Source of the DNA: Lachnospiraceae bacterium
GTDB taxonomy: Bacteria; Bacillota; Clostridia; Lachnospirales; Lachnospiraceae
Direction of reading: 5' to 3'
Length of the DNA: 64,000 nt
Assembly (NCBI GenBank): GCA_015056905.1
Contig: SVFI01000002.1
Location: forward strand, 1 to 64,000
Positions 17,129 to 28,581 of this stretch are shown here, one piece after another. A program made the position numbers and the translations under genes. Numbering within the stretch: position 1 is the first letter of the stretch; every line of letters starts with the position of its first letter. The notes beneath the pieces are model-generated. The model ran no database searches. It worked only from the letters and a program-made list of their open reading frames with translations, and was not told the DNA's origin.

Positions 17129-17186
17129 AAATACTCTCCATACTTTTTATTTTGCAACTATGCAAGGATGTTATTGTTTCCCTTCC

Positions 17187-17215
17187 AGTATAATCAAAAA
17201 AAAGGGTTTCTTCAA
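17187..17215 (-). promoter_or_regulatory. Promoter of the GH9 gene
   Basis: Minus-strand TTGAAG (17210-17215) and TATACT (17187-17192), 17-bp spacer, 58 bp before the GH9 start. It lies between divergent genes, and a TATAAT read on the plus strand overlaps the same -10. Confidence 0.65.
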
Positions 17216-17263
17216 TCTTTATTTCGTGCTATTATGAAAGTACACAAACAAAGGAGTATTTTT

Positions 17264-17704
17264 ATGGAACAGAACATAGAACAGCCGGATTTTCAGGAAT
17301 ATCTGGATTCGACTGACGTTTCACAATATACAGAAAGACCGCAAAAGCCGAACATTTTTATGATGCTTTCGCTCATGATGGGAATTTTGGCATTTACATC
17401 GTGTACATTTATTTTTACCGCGATGATTGCTGCCGGGCTCAGCATCTTGTTCGCCATCCTTTCCAAAGGAAATCATTCGAAGATGAATTTCATGGCAAAG
17501 TCAGGTATTACTGCAGCGATTGTCGGTCTTGTTCTTTCCGTCATTATTACTTCTTCTGCTGTTTATCTTGTATTTAACAGTCCGGAATACAGAGAACTAC
17601 TCAACACAACCTATGAATCAATGTATGGACAGACCTTTGATGAAGCATTAGAGGAAATGTACCCATCCACGCAGGGAGGTGGCACATATGATGCTGGGAA
17701 TTAA
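17264..17704 (+). CDS. Small DUF4190-like membrane protein
   Basis: 146 residues from an ATG 7 bp after AAAGGAG. A polar N-terminus (1-30) precedes two helices (about 33-60 and 80-105) joined by a short KGNHSKMN loop, then an extracytoplasmic tail. This resembles DUF4190-type proteins of unknown function. Its end overlaps the start of the next gene by 17 bp. Confidence 0.7.
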   Translation: MEQNIEQPDFQEYLDSTDVSQYTERPQKPNIFMMLSLMMGILAFTSCTFIFTAMIAAGLSILFAILSKGNHSKMNFMAKSGITAAIVGLVLSVIITSSAVYLVFNSPEYRELLNTTYESMYGQTFDEALEEMYPSTQGGGTYDAGN

Positions 17705-18194
17705 CGGATACGCAGGCGCATACGCCTATGGCAGTTCCTACGGCATTACAGGAACAGGAAATTCGTTGCAAACAGGCGACCGTTTTTCCAAGAACCCGGG
17801 CGAATCCGATGTCAAAAATGTCGGACGCGCATCATCACCGGCAGATTGTCAGACGTGCAAAGAAAGAAAATATCAGGACGGTTCCGATGAAATGGTTTCG
17901 TTCAAATCAGCAGCACATATTTCGCCAAACGCTGCAGCAAGTGCCGTGCGGGCGCATGAACAGGAGCACGTTTCCAATGCATTCAAGAAAGCCGCAAAGG
18001 GAGACGGCCAAGTGCTTCAGGCAAGCGTACGTCTGAAAACCGCCGTATGTCCGGAATGCGGACGCTCCTATGTAGCAGGCGGTGAGACCGCTACCAAGAT
18101 TAAATACTCAAACGAAGAAAATCCTTATCAAAAGGCACTCAAAAAGGCGCAGGAATCTGCTCTTGCGGGCATGAATTTTGATGCCGCCGTATAA
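17688..18194 (+). CDS. Putative zinc metalloprotease-like protein (HEQEH motif)
   Basis: 168 residues; ATG after GGGAGGTGG, overlapping the previous gene. The Gly/Tyr-rich start lacks a signal peptide. A CQTCKERKY pair comes first, then VRAHEQEHVSNAF at about 88-100, and a CPECGRSYVAGGET segment. HEQEH resembles the HExxH zinc site, and the arrangement recalls the SprA/CJM1_0395-type putative metalloproteases. Activity and substrate unknown. Confidence 0.7.
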   Translation: MMLGINGYAGAYAYGSSYGITGTGNSLQTGDRFSKNPGESDVKNVGRASSPADCQTCKERKYQDGSDEMVSFKSAAHISPNAAASAVRAHEQEHVSNAFKKAAKGDGQVLQASVRLKTAVCPECGRSYVAGGETATKIKYSNEENPYQKALKKAQESALAGMNFDAAV

Positions 18195-18218
18195 GGTATT
18201 CATATATTGGAGTCACTT

Positions 18219-18932
18219 ATGAAACAGTTAAAAACATCCTCTGCCCTCAAGGCAGATGCCAAAGAAATACTTCTGGGCAAATACAAAACAGCGGTTCTGG
18301 CCTATGTGATTATGGAACTGATTGTATCCGGTTGTCTGACCTTGATTGAACTTCAGGTCAACCTTCAAACCGCAGCCGGAATGTTACTGTATTATGCAGT
18401 ATATTTTATCGTCGTACTGCTTTCCACCGTGCTTGTAGTCGGACAAAACCATCTGTACCTGAACTTCTATCGCGGTGCAAAGTACGAAACCCGCGACATC
18501 TGGATTGGTTTCCGCACATGCGCGGACCGCGCAATACTGATATATCTTACCATCTTCGGTAAAACGTTTTTGTGCTGTATACCATGCATGATTGCAACGG
18601 CGATAATGATCTTTACACAGAACTATTATTTTGCGCTGCTTGTTGCCGCAGGCATTGTTTTCGCACTGGTAAAAGGTACATTGATACAACTTGACTATTC
18701 ACAGGCACTCTATCTCATTCTCGATCACCCTGAGCAATCTGTCGGTGAGCTTCTTTCCGGAAGCAAGTCAATGATGAAAGGTCACAGAGGAAGTTACTTT
18801 TATCTTCTTGTCAGTTTCCTTGGCATTTTCCTTTTATCCATCATGACTTTCGGCTTAGGAATGCTTTGGATCTATCCGTATTTTACCGCCACAAAGACCG
18901 GCTATTATTTAGAACTGACCAAACAATCATAA
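18219..18932 (+). CDS. DUF975-like integral membrane protein
   Basis: 237 residues; the ATG follows TTGGAG by 6 bp. About five or six hydrophobic helices; the N-terminal KADAKEILLGKYKTAV and central NHLYLNFYRG patterns fit the DUF975 family. Function unknown. It is the last gene of the three-gene plus-strand cluster and ends at a strong terminator. Confidence 0.75.
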   Translation: MKQLKTSSALKADAKEILLGKYKTAVLAYVIMELIVSGCLTLIELQVNLQTAAGMLLYYAVYFIVVLLSTVLVVGQNHLYLNFYRGAKYETRDIWIGFRTCADRAILIYLTIFGKTFLCCIPCMIATAIMIFTQNYYFALLVAAGIVFALVKGTLIQLDYSQALYLILDHPEQSVGELLSGSKSMMKGHRGSYFYLLVSFLGIFLLSIMTFGLGMLWIYPYFTATKTGYYLELTKQS

Positions 18933-18944
18933 CACAAGACACAA

Positions 18945-18999
18945 AAAGAGCCTCTGCCACGGACACTAACCGTCCAAGCAGAAGCTCTTTATTTTTTTA
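18945..18999 (+). terminator. Terminator after the DUF975-like gene
   Basis: AAAGAGCCTCTGC pairs with GCAGAAGCTCTTT (one mismatch) across a 20-base loop, followed by ATTTTTTTA. It may also serve the converging DUF2225 gene, whose stop lies in the T-run, though that side has fewer T residues. Confidence 0.8.
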
Positions 19000-19848
19000 T
19001 TGTTTACTCTGTTTGATTTTTTCTTTGAGCATTTCTTTCGCATCAAGAGCACGCTCTTTCACTCTAGGGTTTGTCGATTTAGATATGATAACATTACTGA
19101 GCATCTTTGCGGACAAATCGTACTTTCCGCATTCCATGGCAAGAACTCCCATCAGGTAATCCACTGTAATCTCATCCATTCCGCACATTGGAAAGCCTTC
19201 ATTCTGGCTGGCAACCATAAATCCATCCAGCGCACTCATAAGATATTCTCTCTCCATCTTACCATACGCATTTTTCTTCGCTTCATAATCCGGAGCATCC
19301 GCGTCAAGTGCCTCTGCCATTCCTCGTATCAGCCATCCTGTTTTTAAACAAATGTATGCTTTTTCGCTGGCTTTGGCTTTCTTAACAACCGCATTTGCAA
19401 GCGTCAGTTTATAGCGCTCCAATGCCTCCTCATGTGTGTAAATATCTCCGTTCATCGGATGCGGATGATAATTGGCACAAATGTTTTCCTTAATGAGCTT
19501 AAGCTGCATGCTCGTCATATATTTAAAATATCGGCTGAGTGCAGCATATCCACAGTACGGACAACATATTGTCTCATACTTCATCATATCGATATTCTCG
19601 TACTTCGGGCGCAGATCCATATCCGTTCCGAGCATACGGATTCTACCGGCACGAATTGTCTTGGCTTTAAACTCACGATCACAAACCGAACAGGTATACG
19701 TCTTATCAAACAACATTTCTGCCTCTCTTACTTCAGCAGGAACCTGTTTTTCCACTTTCTTTTTCTCTTTTTCACTTTCGCTCTCATACAAGGACGCGCC
19801 TTCCAAATTGCCGAGCCCTAATGCGCCGAGTCCTGACAATAAACCCAT
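18997..19848 (-). CDS. DUF2225 zinc-binding protein
   Basis: 283 residues. A polar, Lys/Glu-rich N-terminus is followed by CSVC (about 53-56) and CPYCG (about 95-99), a pair expected to bind zinc, then a helical C-terminal half with repeated ALERYKLTL / KASEKAYICLKTGWL segments of TPR-like character. This is the DUF2225 layout. Function unknown. It starts 23 bp after the glnS stop and is probably co-transcribed. Confidence 0.85.
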   Translation of the reverse strand: MGLLSGLGALGLGNLEGASLYESESEKEKKKVEKQVPAEVREAEMLFDKTYTCSVCDREFKAKTIRAGRIRMLGTDMDLRPKYENIDMMKYETICCPYCGYAALSRYFKYMTSMQLKLIKENICANYHPHPMNGDIYTHEEALERYKLTLANAVVKKAKASEKAYICLKTGWLIRGMAEALDADAPDYEAKKNAYGKMEREYLMSALDGFMVASQNEGFPMCGMDEITVDYLMGVLAMECGKYDLSAKMLSNVIISKSTNPRVKERALDAKEMLKEKIKQSKQ

Positions 19849-19871
19849 TACAAAAATCCCCCTATGGCCAT

Positions 19872-21566
19872 TTATTTCGGAAGTTTGAACGAACTCTTAA
19901 GGGAAACAATGCGGTTAAACACAAGTGCATCCTCCTTTGAGTCCTTATAGTCTACTGCAAAAAATCCGTTTCTCACAAACTGGAAGCTGTCAAATGCTTT
20001 GGCTCCCTGAATTGCCGGCTCAATGTAACAGTTCTCAAGAACCTGCAGAGAGTTCGGATTTAAATTCAGACTTCCATCTTCATTATATACACCTTTTTCC
20101 TCATCAATGAGGTTTTCATACAGGCGCACCGTTGCTTTCACTGCCTGTGAAACCGGTACCCAGTGAATCGTTCCTTTTACTTTACGCTCACTGAATCCCG
20201 AGCCTGCTTTCGTCGCCGGGTCATACGTACAATGTACCACGGTCACATTACCGTTTTCGTCCTTTTCAAATCCGGTACATTTTACAAAATAAGCATGCAT
20301 CAAACGAACTTCATTCCCTGGGAAGAGTCGGAAGTATTTCTTCGGCGGTTCCTCCATGAAATCCTCACGTTCAATGTATAACTCTCTCTCAAACGGAACC
20401 TGATGCGATCCAAGCTCCGGATTTTCCATGTTGTTCGCTGCATCGAGCATCTCAGTCTGACCTTCCGGATAGTTGTCAATAACTAACTTAATCGGGTCAA
20501 GAACTGCCATCATACGCGACTTCTTTAATTTTAAATCCTCTCTGACGCAATACTCGAGCATTGCATATTCAGCAGACGAATTCGCTTTAGACACACCGCA
20601 AAGTTCAACAAATAACTTGATAGACTCCGGTGTAAATCCTCTTCTGCGGAGCGCTGCAATCGAAACGAGACGCGGGTCATCCCAGCCATCCACAATCTTG
20701 TCTTCCACAAGCTTTTTGATATATCTCTTACCTGTCACCACGTTGGTCAGGTACATCTTTGCAAACTCAATCTGTCTCGGCGGATTCGGATACTCAAGCT
20801 CTCTTACCACCCAGTCATAAAGAGGTCTGTGATCCTCGAACTCCAGCGTGCAGATAGAATGTGTAATACCCTCAATCGCATCCTCAATCGGATGTGCAAA
20901 ATCGTACATCGGATAAATACACCACTTGTCACCTGTATTGTGATGTGTCATATGCGCCACGCGATAAAGAATCGGATCTCTCATATTGATGTTCGGTGAC
21001 GTCATATCAATCTTGGCACGAAGAACTTTACTTCCGTCCTCGTACATACCGTTTTTCATATTTTCAAAAAGTTCAAGGTTCTCTTCTACGCTTCTGTCGC
21101 TGTACGGATCTTTCTTACCCGGCTCTTTGAGCGTACCTCTGTACTCACGAATCTGTTCTGCCGAGAGATCGGAAACATATGCTTTTCCCTTCTTAATCAG
21201 CTTAACCGCGCCTTCATACATCTCATCGAAGTAGTTGGATGCAAAAAACAGTCTGTCCTCCCAGTCAGCACCGAGCCACTGAATATCCGCCTTGATAGAC
21301 TCCACGAACTCAATCTTTTCTTTGGTCGGGTTCGTATCGTCGAAACGCATGTTAAATTTGCCGCCGTACTGCTGTGCCAGTCCATAATTTAAGAGAATAC
21401 TCTTGGCGTGTCCGATGTGGAGATATCCGTTCGGCTCCGGCGGAAACCTGGTATGCACCGTATTATAAACACCTTCTGCAAGGTCTTTGTCAATTTCCTG
21501 TTCTATAAAATTTCTGGAAACAACTTCCTTTGTCTCTGTACTTTCTATCATGTCTTTGTTTTCCAT
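19872..21566 (-). CDS. glnS: Glutaminyl-tRNA synthetase
   Basis: Class I synthetase of 564 residues. The HIGH motif is in [16 protein letters not shown] (about 41-56). The tRNA-Gln-specific DDTNPTKEK block follows, and the KMSKS counterpart region reads [11 protein letters not shown] before GWDDPRL. Two beta-barrel anticodon-binding domains follow. It charges tRNA-Gln directly, so this organism does not depend only on the GatCAB route, unlike many Gram-positive bacteria. The gene precedes the DUF2225 gene. Confidence 0.95.
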   Translation of the reverse strand: MENKDMIESTETKEVVSRNFIEQEIDKDLAEGVYNTVHTRFPPEPNGYLHIGHAKSILLNYGLAQQYGGKFNMRFDDTNPTKEKIEFVESIKADIQWLGADWEDRLFFASNYFDEMYEGAVKLIKKGKAYVSDLSAEQIREYRGTLKEPGKKDPYSDRSVEENLELFENMKNGMYEDGSKVLRAKIDMTSPNINMRDPILYRVAHMTHHNTGDKWCIYPMYDFAHPIEDAIEGITHSICTLEFEDHRPLYDWVVRELEYPNPPRQIEFAKMYLTNVVTGKRYIKKLVEDKIVDGWDDPRLVSIAALRRRGFTPESIKLFVELCGVSKANSSAEYAMLEYCVREDLKLKKSRMMAVLDPIKLVIDNYPEGQTEMLDAANNMENPELGSHQVPFERELYIEREDFMEEPPKKYFRLFPGNEVRLMHAYFVKCTGFEKDENGNVTVVHCTYDPATKAGSGFSERKVKGTIHWVPVSQAVKATVRLYENLIDEEKGVYNEDGSLNLNPNSLQVLENCYIEPAIQGAKAFDSFQFVRNGFFAVDYKDSKEDALVFNRIVSLKSSFKLPK

Positions 21567-21626
21567 AACTTACAACCTCTTTATTTGAATTTTCCACTCT
21601 TAATCATAACATAATTCCCATAGAAA

Positions 21627-23795
21627 TCAAAGATTTTCTTTTTCAGCAAGACTTCTCTCGATTCTCATGTACAAATACGAGATAGCAAGGGCAATCACGC
21701 CAACCACCAGGAAGGAAATAACCCTGTCTGCCGACTGTGCATCCGCAAAGTCCACAAGGAGAAGTTTTGCACAGACAAACAGTGACATACATAGCCCGTA
21801 AATTCGCACACCCTTAATCTTCAAAAGGAATCCGATACCGACGGATGCAACTGCAATTACCATAAGTAAAATACTCACGACAATCGGAAGCTCAATTCCA
21901 TACGCAAACACCATATAAGTGAAAAATATCGTCAAAGCATGTGCCCTGCCCCTTACGACGTTCTCCGGTTTGGTTCCGCTGCTTTCCGAGAACAAAATCA
22001 TGAGCAATGCAGATTCTACAAGCAGAACTATTGTCATTGAAATACGGTTCGGGTCACCGAATGTTGTCAGACTCGAAAGGAGACTTATGGAGTTGCTTAT
22101 CCATGCAAATACAATCAACTTATTTATTCTCTCCGGCCTATACATATCGACTCTCGTAAAGAGTATTGTGCATATAAAAAGAAGCAGCAGCGAAAGCGGT
22201 AGTGCAATTTCAATCTGGTCAAATCCAAACAGACCGAAACCCCAAAGCACAGCCATAAGCAAAAGTTCATGAAATACCTTATCGTATTTCAGGCATACAA
22301 CGGACAAAACAAACGCAGCCAATAAGACATATTGCATATTTGTATCCGACTGCACGTTAAAACAAAAAATGCACCCACTCAACAGTGCCATCACAGCATT
22401 GGCCAAGCGCAAGCTTTCATCCCACACACGTGTAAGCACCTGATATAGCATATATAAAACTGAAACAGCAACCAGAAACTCGCTTGCGCCAATAGAAGCA
22501 AATGTAATTGCCAGATACCCCGACCAGCAATGTAACGCCACATAATCTCGTTCTTTGCTTCTTTCCAGCCAAAGAACCAAAGCATGCATAGCAAAAAGCA
22601 CAAATGCCGCTACAATGTAAAATGCCTCATCCCACACAACAAATGCAAGCATCGCATGCAAAAGGATCTGACCCGTAACATAGAACCCCTTGAGCCCTTC
22701 TTTCCTCTTCAATCCATAATAAATCACATAATGTATCAGAAGCATTGCTACATGAAAAACAAACATCCAAACGGAAGACACATCCGAAATCCATGCAATT
22801 ACCATCAGATAACCTGACGCCACGACATTTGCCATTGCGTGCACATTACGAACCGCTTTGTCATTACGCTGCACCGGCAGAAGCAGATAAATCACATTCA
22901 CAATCAAAAGAATCAGGCACGGAACGATAAATTCCGTCTGAGACTCAAATTTATCGAGAGGCATCAGGGAAATGTAACATCCCAGAATACCAATCATGCG
23001 AAGCGATGCCGACTCTCTCTTTCGACTGAGCAAGAGGGCAAACACCGAAATCGCCACCGTGGCAAGCAGCGCCGCCACCGAATTCATCGTATGAAGATAC
23101 AGATAATTCAGTATCGTCGCCGTGTACAGCACACAGACACCGATTCCCGTCACCGCCTGCGCAAACCGCTCCAGATGCTTACGAAGCGCAAACTCTGAGA
23201 ATGCGATTACTACGCCTGCCAATAGGTAGAAGAAAATACCCTGCTGGATATTGTCCATGAAATTCAGTCCGAAAATAACAAGCGACGCAATGATAAACAG
23301 CGCACCGACAATGCTCAGCACAACTGCGCCGACACCGAATTCCATGTCGGTTTTCTTCGCCGGTTGTTTGACAGCAGGCGGCAGAGGGACCGGTTTCTCT
23401 TTCGGCAATTCCACCTGCACAAACTCCGGTTCCGGCACGAACAAATCTTCCGGCTCCGGCGTCACGACAGGTTTCAAATCCTGATGACGCTTCTTGTAAA
23501 TCTCATAATTTTGATGGAGATTGGCCGCAAAATCGTCAATCTTAACCTGCTCCCTGCAGAGAGCCTCCTCCATCTTCTTCAAATAACCAAGGAAAGCTTC
23601 CTCTTTGACTTCCTGTCTTTTTTCCTCGATAAACATGAGCAGTTCACCGATCCGGTCAATTTTGACAGTCTGCACGTTTACCGGCTCATTTTTGGTTTTT
23701 TCGGAAACATCCGTGGTGACAACCGTGTCATACGGCTCCATACCGAGATGTTTCTCAATTCTGCTGAGTCTTTCCCGCAATTCCTTATCTTCCAT
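21627..23795 (-). CDS. Large polytopic membrane protein (DUF2339-like)
   Basis: 722 residues; ATG preceded by AGGGAAG. The N-terminus (1-150) is soluble and coiled-coil-like (ELRERLSRIEKHLG) with a Pro/Glu-rich hinge, and the rest is about 20 hydrophobic helices. This layout resembles DUF2339 proteins. Function unknown. It starts 24 bp after the GGDEF-EAL gene and may be co-transcribed with it. Confidence 0.7.
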   Translation of the reverse strand: MEDKELRERLSRIEKHLGMEPYDTVVTTDVSEKTKNEPVNVQTVKIDRIGELLMFIEEKRQEVKEEAFLGYLKKMEEALCREQVKIDDFAANLHQNYEIYKKRHQDLKPVVTPEPEDLFVPEPEFVQVELPKEKPVPLPPAVKQPAKKTDMEFGVGAVVLSIVGALFIIASLVIFGLNFMDNIQQGIFFYLLAGVVIAFSEFALRKHLERFAQAVTGIGVCVLYTATILNYLYLHTMNSVAALLATVAISVFALLLSRKRESASLRMIGILGCYISLMPLDKFESQTEFIVPCLILLIVNVIYLLLPVQRNDKAVRNVHAMANVVASGYLMVIAWISDVSSVWMFVFHVAMLLIHYVIYYGLKRKEGLKGFYVTGQILLHAMLAFVVWDEAFYIVAAFVLFAMHALVLWLERSKERDYVALHCWSGYLAITFASIGASEFLVAVSVLYMLYQVLTRVWDESLRLANAVMALLSGCIFCFNVQSDTNMQYVLLAAFVLSVVCLKYDKVFHELLLMAVLWGFGLFGFDQIEIALPLSLLLLFICTILFTRVDMYRPERINKLIVFAWISNSISLLSSLTTFGDPNRISMTIVLLVESALLMILFSESSGTKPENVVRGRAHALTIFFTYMVFAYGIELPIVVSILLMVIAVASVGIGFLLKIKGVRIYGLCMSLFVCAKLLLVDFADAQSADRVISFLVVGVIALAISYLYMRIERSLAEKENL

Positions 23796-23819
23796 TTTAA
23801 TCTTCCCTTTCATCCGCCT

Positions 23820-26447
23820 TTATTCGGCGTCAGACACTAAATACTTTTCTTCAAAACGTTCTCTCGGCATCGGTCTGTCAAAATAGTACCCCTGCACAAG
23901 TCTTACCTGCATTCCTTCGAGCACCTTATACTGTTCCCAAGTCTCAATCCCCTCGATACAAATGCTCACGCCGATGGCTCCGGCGAGCTCCGCTACCATC
24001 TTGATAAACGACTGGGAATAAGAATCCTCTGCCAGTTCCGACACAAAGCTCTGATCTACCTTAATCACATCAAGCGGAATCTCTCGAATGTGATTCAGCG
24101 AAGAATACCCTGTTCCGAAATCATCCAGAGCAATTCTTGCGCCGAGTGCCCGGATACTGTTCAGAATCTCCTTCATTCGCTCCATATCATTAATCGCCAG
24201 ACTCTCCGTCACCTCAAGTGTGAGATTACGCGGATTGACGCCCGTTTCTTCCAGCGTTCTTTTGACAATATCCACAATGTCCGTCTGCAGAAGCTGCACA
24301 ACCGACAAATTGACATTCACTTTGTACTCCGGGTGTCCGTTATCATTCCAATACTTGCATGCTTTGCACGCCTCGCGCAGAACGTGATTTCCGATCGGAT
24401 TAATCAGCCCCAGATATTCTGCCAGCGGAATAAAGTCCGACGGCGGAATAAATCCGAATGCAACCGAATTCCACCGCACAAGCGCTTCCGCACCGGTACA
24501 CGGAGTATCCGGCTTTTGAATATCAATGATTGGCTGATAATATACCTCGAATTCCTTGTAACCGTCCGAAGTAGCATTTCGCATATTTTTCTCCATATCA
24601 AGACGTTTGCCCGATGTGGAACTGATGTTGTCCGAATATTTGGCAACACGGTTCTTACCGGTCTTCTTCGCCTCGTACATGGCAATGTCCGCTTTTTTAA
24701 TCAGGTCCTGTACGTCCTCTCCGTTTTCCGGGAAATGACAGATACCCATGCTCATCGTACAATAATAGTCCGCATCCTTCAAAAACCAAGGTTTTGCAAA
24801 AATGGCCTTGATTTCTTCGGTAATTTCATCAAATCTCTCAAAGCTTTCAGGCGGAACGATGATGACAAACTCGTCCCCACCCATGCGGTAACAGCTGTTG
24901 CGTATTCCTTCAATCCGCTGCAGACTGCTTGAAATGGATTTTAAAAGAACATCGCCATATTGGTGTCCGAGCCCATCGTTAATATGTTTAAAATCATCAA
25001 GGTCCAGATACAGAAGTCCGCCCGGCCGTTTTTCCAGCTTTGCATGCTCTATCTGCATCGCAAGGTCCCTCTCACAACACATGCGGTTATAAAGTCCCGT
25101 GAGGAAATCCGTATAAGCCTGCTGTTCTATCTTTCTTTGATATAATTTCTTGTCTGTTATGTCATACAGCGCACAAAAAGCCACTTTACGACCGTCTACC
25201 CAGTCTATGTATTTGTAGTGCATATCGTACCAGCGTTTTCGCGCCATATGCTGAAGTTCGTAAAAACCTTCTCTCACTCCGAGCGGTCTCGCCTCATCCA
25301 AAAGAGCATTGAGCGTTCCCTGCTTAAGTTCCTGTTCAAAATTAAACTTCAAAAGCTCATTGGTAAAAAGAACCTCATCCGTCTCAATATCTCGGATATA
25401 CACACAACTGCCGACCATATTCAGAATCTCTGTCAGTGACTTGTAGGAACTCGCCATAGAATTGCGCGCAATACGCCGTTCCAGCATACTCTGGAGGATT
25501 TTCGCCACATCCGTAGCAAATTTCACCTCTTCCATTTTCCAGACTCTGTCCCTGCTCATCTCCCCAAAAAACAGATACATAGCCACTCCGCCGCGAATCA
25601 GAATCGGTATCGAAAGAAACGCCGCAAGCCCCTTCTCCGTCATATATTCCCGAAGGTGCGGCGAGACAACGGTTCCGGATGAAACAATCAGATTTTTATC
25701 GTTCTGTACAACCGGCGGACGAGGCACCGCTTCTTTTCCTGCAATAACACCATTCTCCGCACTCCCCGCAATGGCATCTGCATACGCGCCATCCACAGAC
25801 AAGCGAATAAGCTGCGCCGTTTCCACATGCAGATAATCCTGCGAAGCTCCCAATGTTTTGGACGCCAACTCCTCAAACGGCTCATTTCCGACGAGGAGCT
25901 GTACAATGTACGTCATAGTCTCAGTGCGTTTCAGCGCCTGTCCCATTTCTGTCTCGGAATATCGGCTGCGACGGCTCTGTGCCTCCGCTTCCTGTCTACC
26001 CCGCGCCGCCTCAACTACACCTGACATCCACATACGCATTAAATCCAGCGCCTGATAAAATTTCTCCTCTGTCGTCACCTTAGAAAATCCGGCCGCACAT
26101 TTACCTGTTTTATCTAAATTTTCTATGTCTAAAACACAACAAGCAAGCCAACATAATATTGGCTTGCTCTCTGCTCTTACTGCAACCGCCGCAATCTTCA
26201 CATTGGAATACTCAGTATCTTCTACAATCTGATCCTCCATGGAAGATGCACATATACGGTCATACATTCTGATAAGTTGCTGTTTGCCGATAAGCTGCAT
26301 CATCTTTTTAGCATCCGACGCATCCCCTGACACACCTGTCAGATTCTTGCCATCTTCATCGACACAGAAAATCAAAATATCTGCAAGTCCTGCAAATCCA
26401 TCCTGCATCTTCTGCACATCGGCTTTATCCATCATCTCAAAACTCAA
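23820..26447 (-). CDS. GGDEF-EAL cyclic-di-GMP turnover protein
   Basis: 875 residues. The N-terminal domain (about 1-145) resembles a PocR-type ligand-binding sensor, followed by a GAF-like domain, a PAS-like segment (about 350-430), GGDEF with intact GGDEF at about 521-525, and EAL with EALVRW near 652 and DDFGTGYSS. Both signature motifs are intact, so it could make and degrade c-di-GMP. There is no membrane segment. The TTG start has GGGGAG 6 bp upstream, whereas the next ATG is 12 bp further and too far from it. Confidence 0.9.
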   Translation of the reverse strand: MSFEMMDKADVQKMQDGFAGLADILIFCVDEDGKNLTGVSGDASDAKKMMQLIGKQQLIRMYDRICASSMEDQIVEDTEYSNVKIAAVAVRAESKPILCWLACCVLDIENLDKTGKCAAGFSKVTTEEKFYQALDLMRMWMSGVVEAARGRQEAEAQSRRSRYSETEMGQALKRTETMTYIVQLLVGNEPFEELASKTLGASQDYLHVETAQLIRLSVDGAYADAIAGSAENGVIAGKEAVPRPPVVQNDKNLIVSSGTVVSPHLREYMTEKGLAAFLSIPILIRGGVAMYLFFGEMSRDRVWKMEEVKFATDVAKILQSMLERRIARNSMASSYKSLTEILNMVGSCVYIRDIETDEVLFTNELLKFNFEQELKQGTLNALLDEARPLGVREGFYELQHMARKRWYDMHYKYIDWVDGRKVAFCALYDITDKKLYQRKIEQQAYTDFLTGLYNRMCCERDLAMQIEHAKLEKRPGGLLYLDLDDFKHINDGLGHQYGDVLLKSISSSLQRIEGIRNSCYRMGGDEFVIIVPPESFERFDEITEEIKAIFAKPWFLKDADYYCTMSMGICHFPENGEDVQDLIKKADIAMYEAKKTGKNRVAKYSDNISSTSGKRLDMEKNMRNATSDGYKEFEVYYQPIIDIQKPDTPCTGAEALVRWNSVAFGFIPPSDFIPLAEYLGLINPIGNHVLREACKACKYWNDNGHPEYKVNVNLSVVQLLQTDIVDIVKRTLEETGVNPRNLTLEVTESLAINDMERMKEILNSIRALGARIALDDFGTGYSSLNHIREIPLDVIKVDQSFVSELAEDSYSQSFIKMVAELAGAIGVSICIEGIETWEQYKVLEGMQVRLVQGYYFDRPMPRERFEEKYLVSDAE

Positions 26448-26473
26448 TGGTGTCTCCCCGCCTTATACTCGTT

Positions 26474-27961
<1,488 letters not shown>

Positions 27962-28013
27962 CTACATTTCTATCTTAACTTATCGGGAAGTTTATCAGAC
28001 TTCGCCGATTCCG

Positions 28014-28520
28014 TCAATCCTTAAATACCTTTCGGGGAGAAACCATTGAAATCTGCTTAAGCATCTCCTCATTCATATCAAGCCGAATCATTTCAAGTTC
28101 TTCCTCAACATGAACAACCATGACATATTGGTCTGCATCTGTCTTGCCGGATGTGTAATTCCTGGTCCTTGCAACCTTGTCATTAAAATAATCCAAATGT
28201 GCCGAACCATAGGGTGCAAGCACTTCCATATCTTTGTCCAGCTGATATTCTGCCACTTTTTTACGCTTGCGCTGATTGTGAATTTTATCGATGGTGAGCT
28301 GCCTGTCCACATAGAGATATTCGTACTCAATATTGCCAAAATACCCTACCACATAGGCAACTGCCAGGAAAAGAATACCTGTCACGATAAAAAACGGTGC
28401 TGCCGAAAGGGCTGCAAGCACCAACTGCAGAACACCCATCACCATACATGCAAAACGCAGTGCTTTCAACATCGGAGATGTCTTTCTCTTGACCAAAAGC
28501 TCCACATAATTGTCTGTCAT
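28014..28520 (-). CDS. Small membrane protein of unknown function (DUF6106-like)
   Basis: 168 residues; ATG 8 bp after AAGGAG. Two adjacent hydrophobic helices (about 23-60) are followed by a soluble domain (YEYLYVDRQLTIDKIHNQRKRKK) that resembles a family seen in Clostridia as DUF6106. It stands between the anti-sigma gene and guaB. Function unknown. Confidence 0.65.
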   Translation of the reverse strand: MTDNYVELLVKRKTSPMLKALRFACMVMGVLQLVLAALSAAPFFIVTGILFLAVAYVVGYFGNIEYEYLYVDRQLTIDKIHNQRKRKKVAEYQLDKDMEVLAPYGSAHLDYFNDKVARTRNYTSGKTDADQYVMVVHVEEELEMIRLDMNEEMLKQISMVSPRKVFKD

Positions 28521-28581
28521 TTCATACACTCCTTCGTAAAAAACAAATACACATTAATGATATTACAATTCGAGTCTTTTT

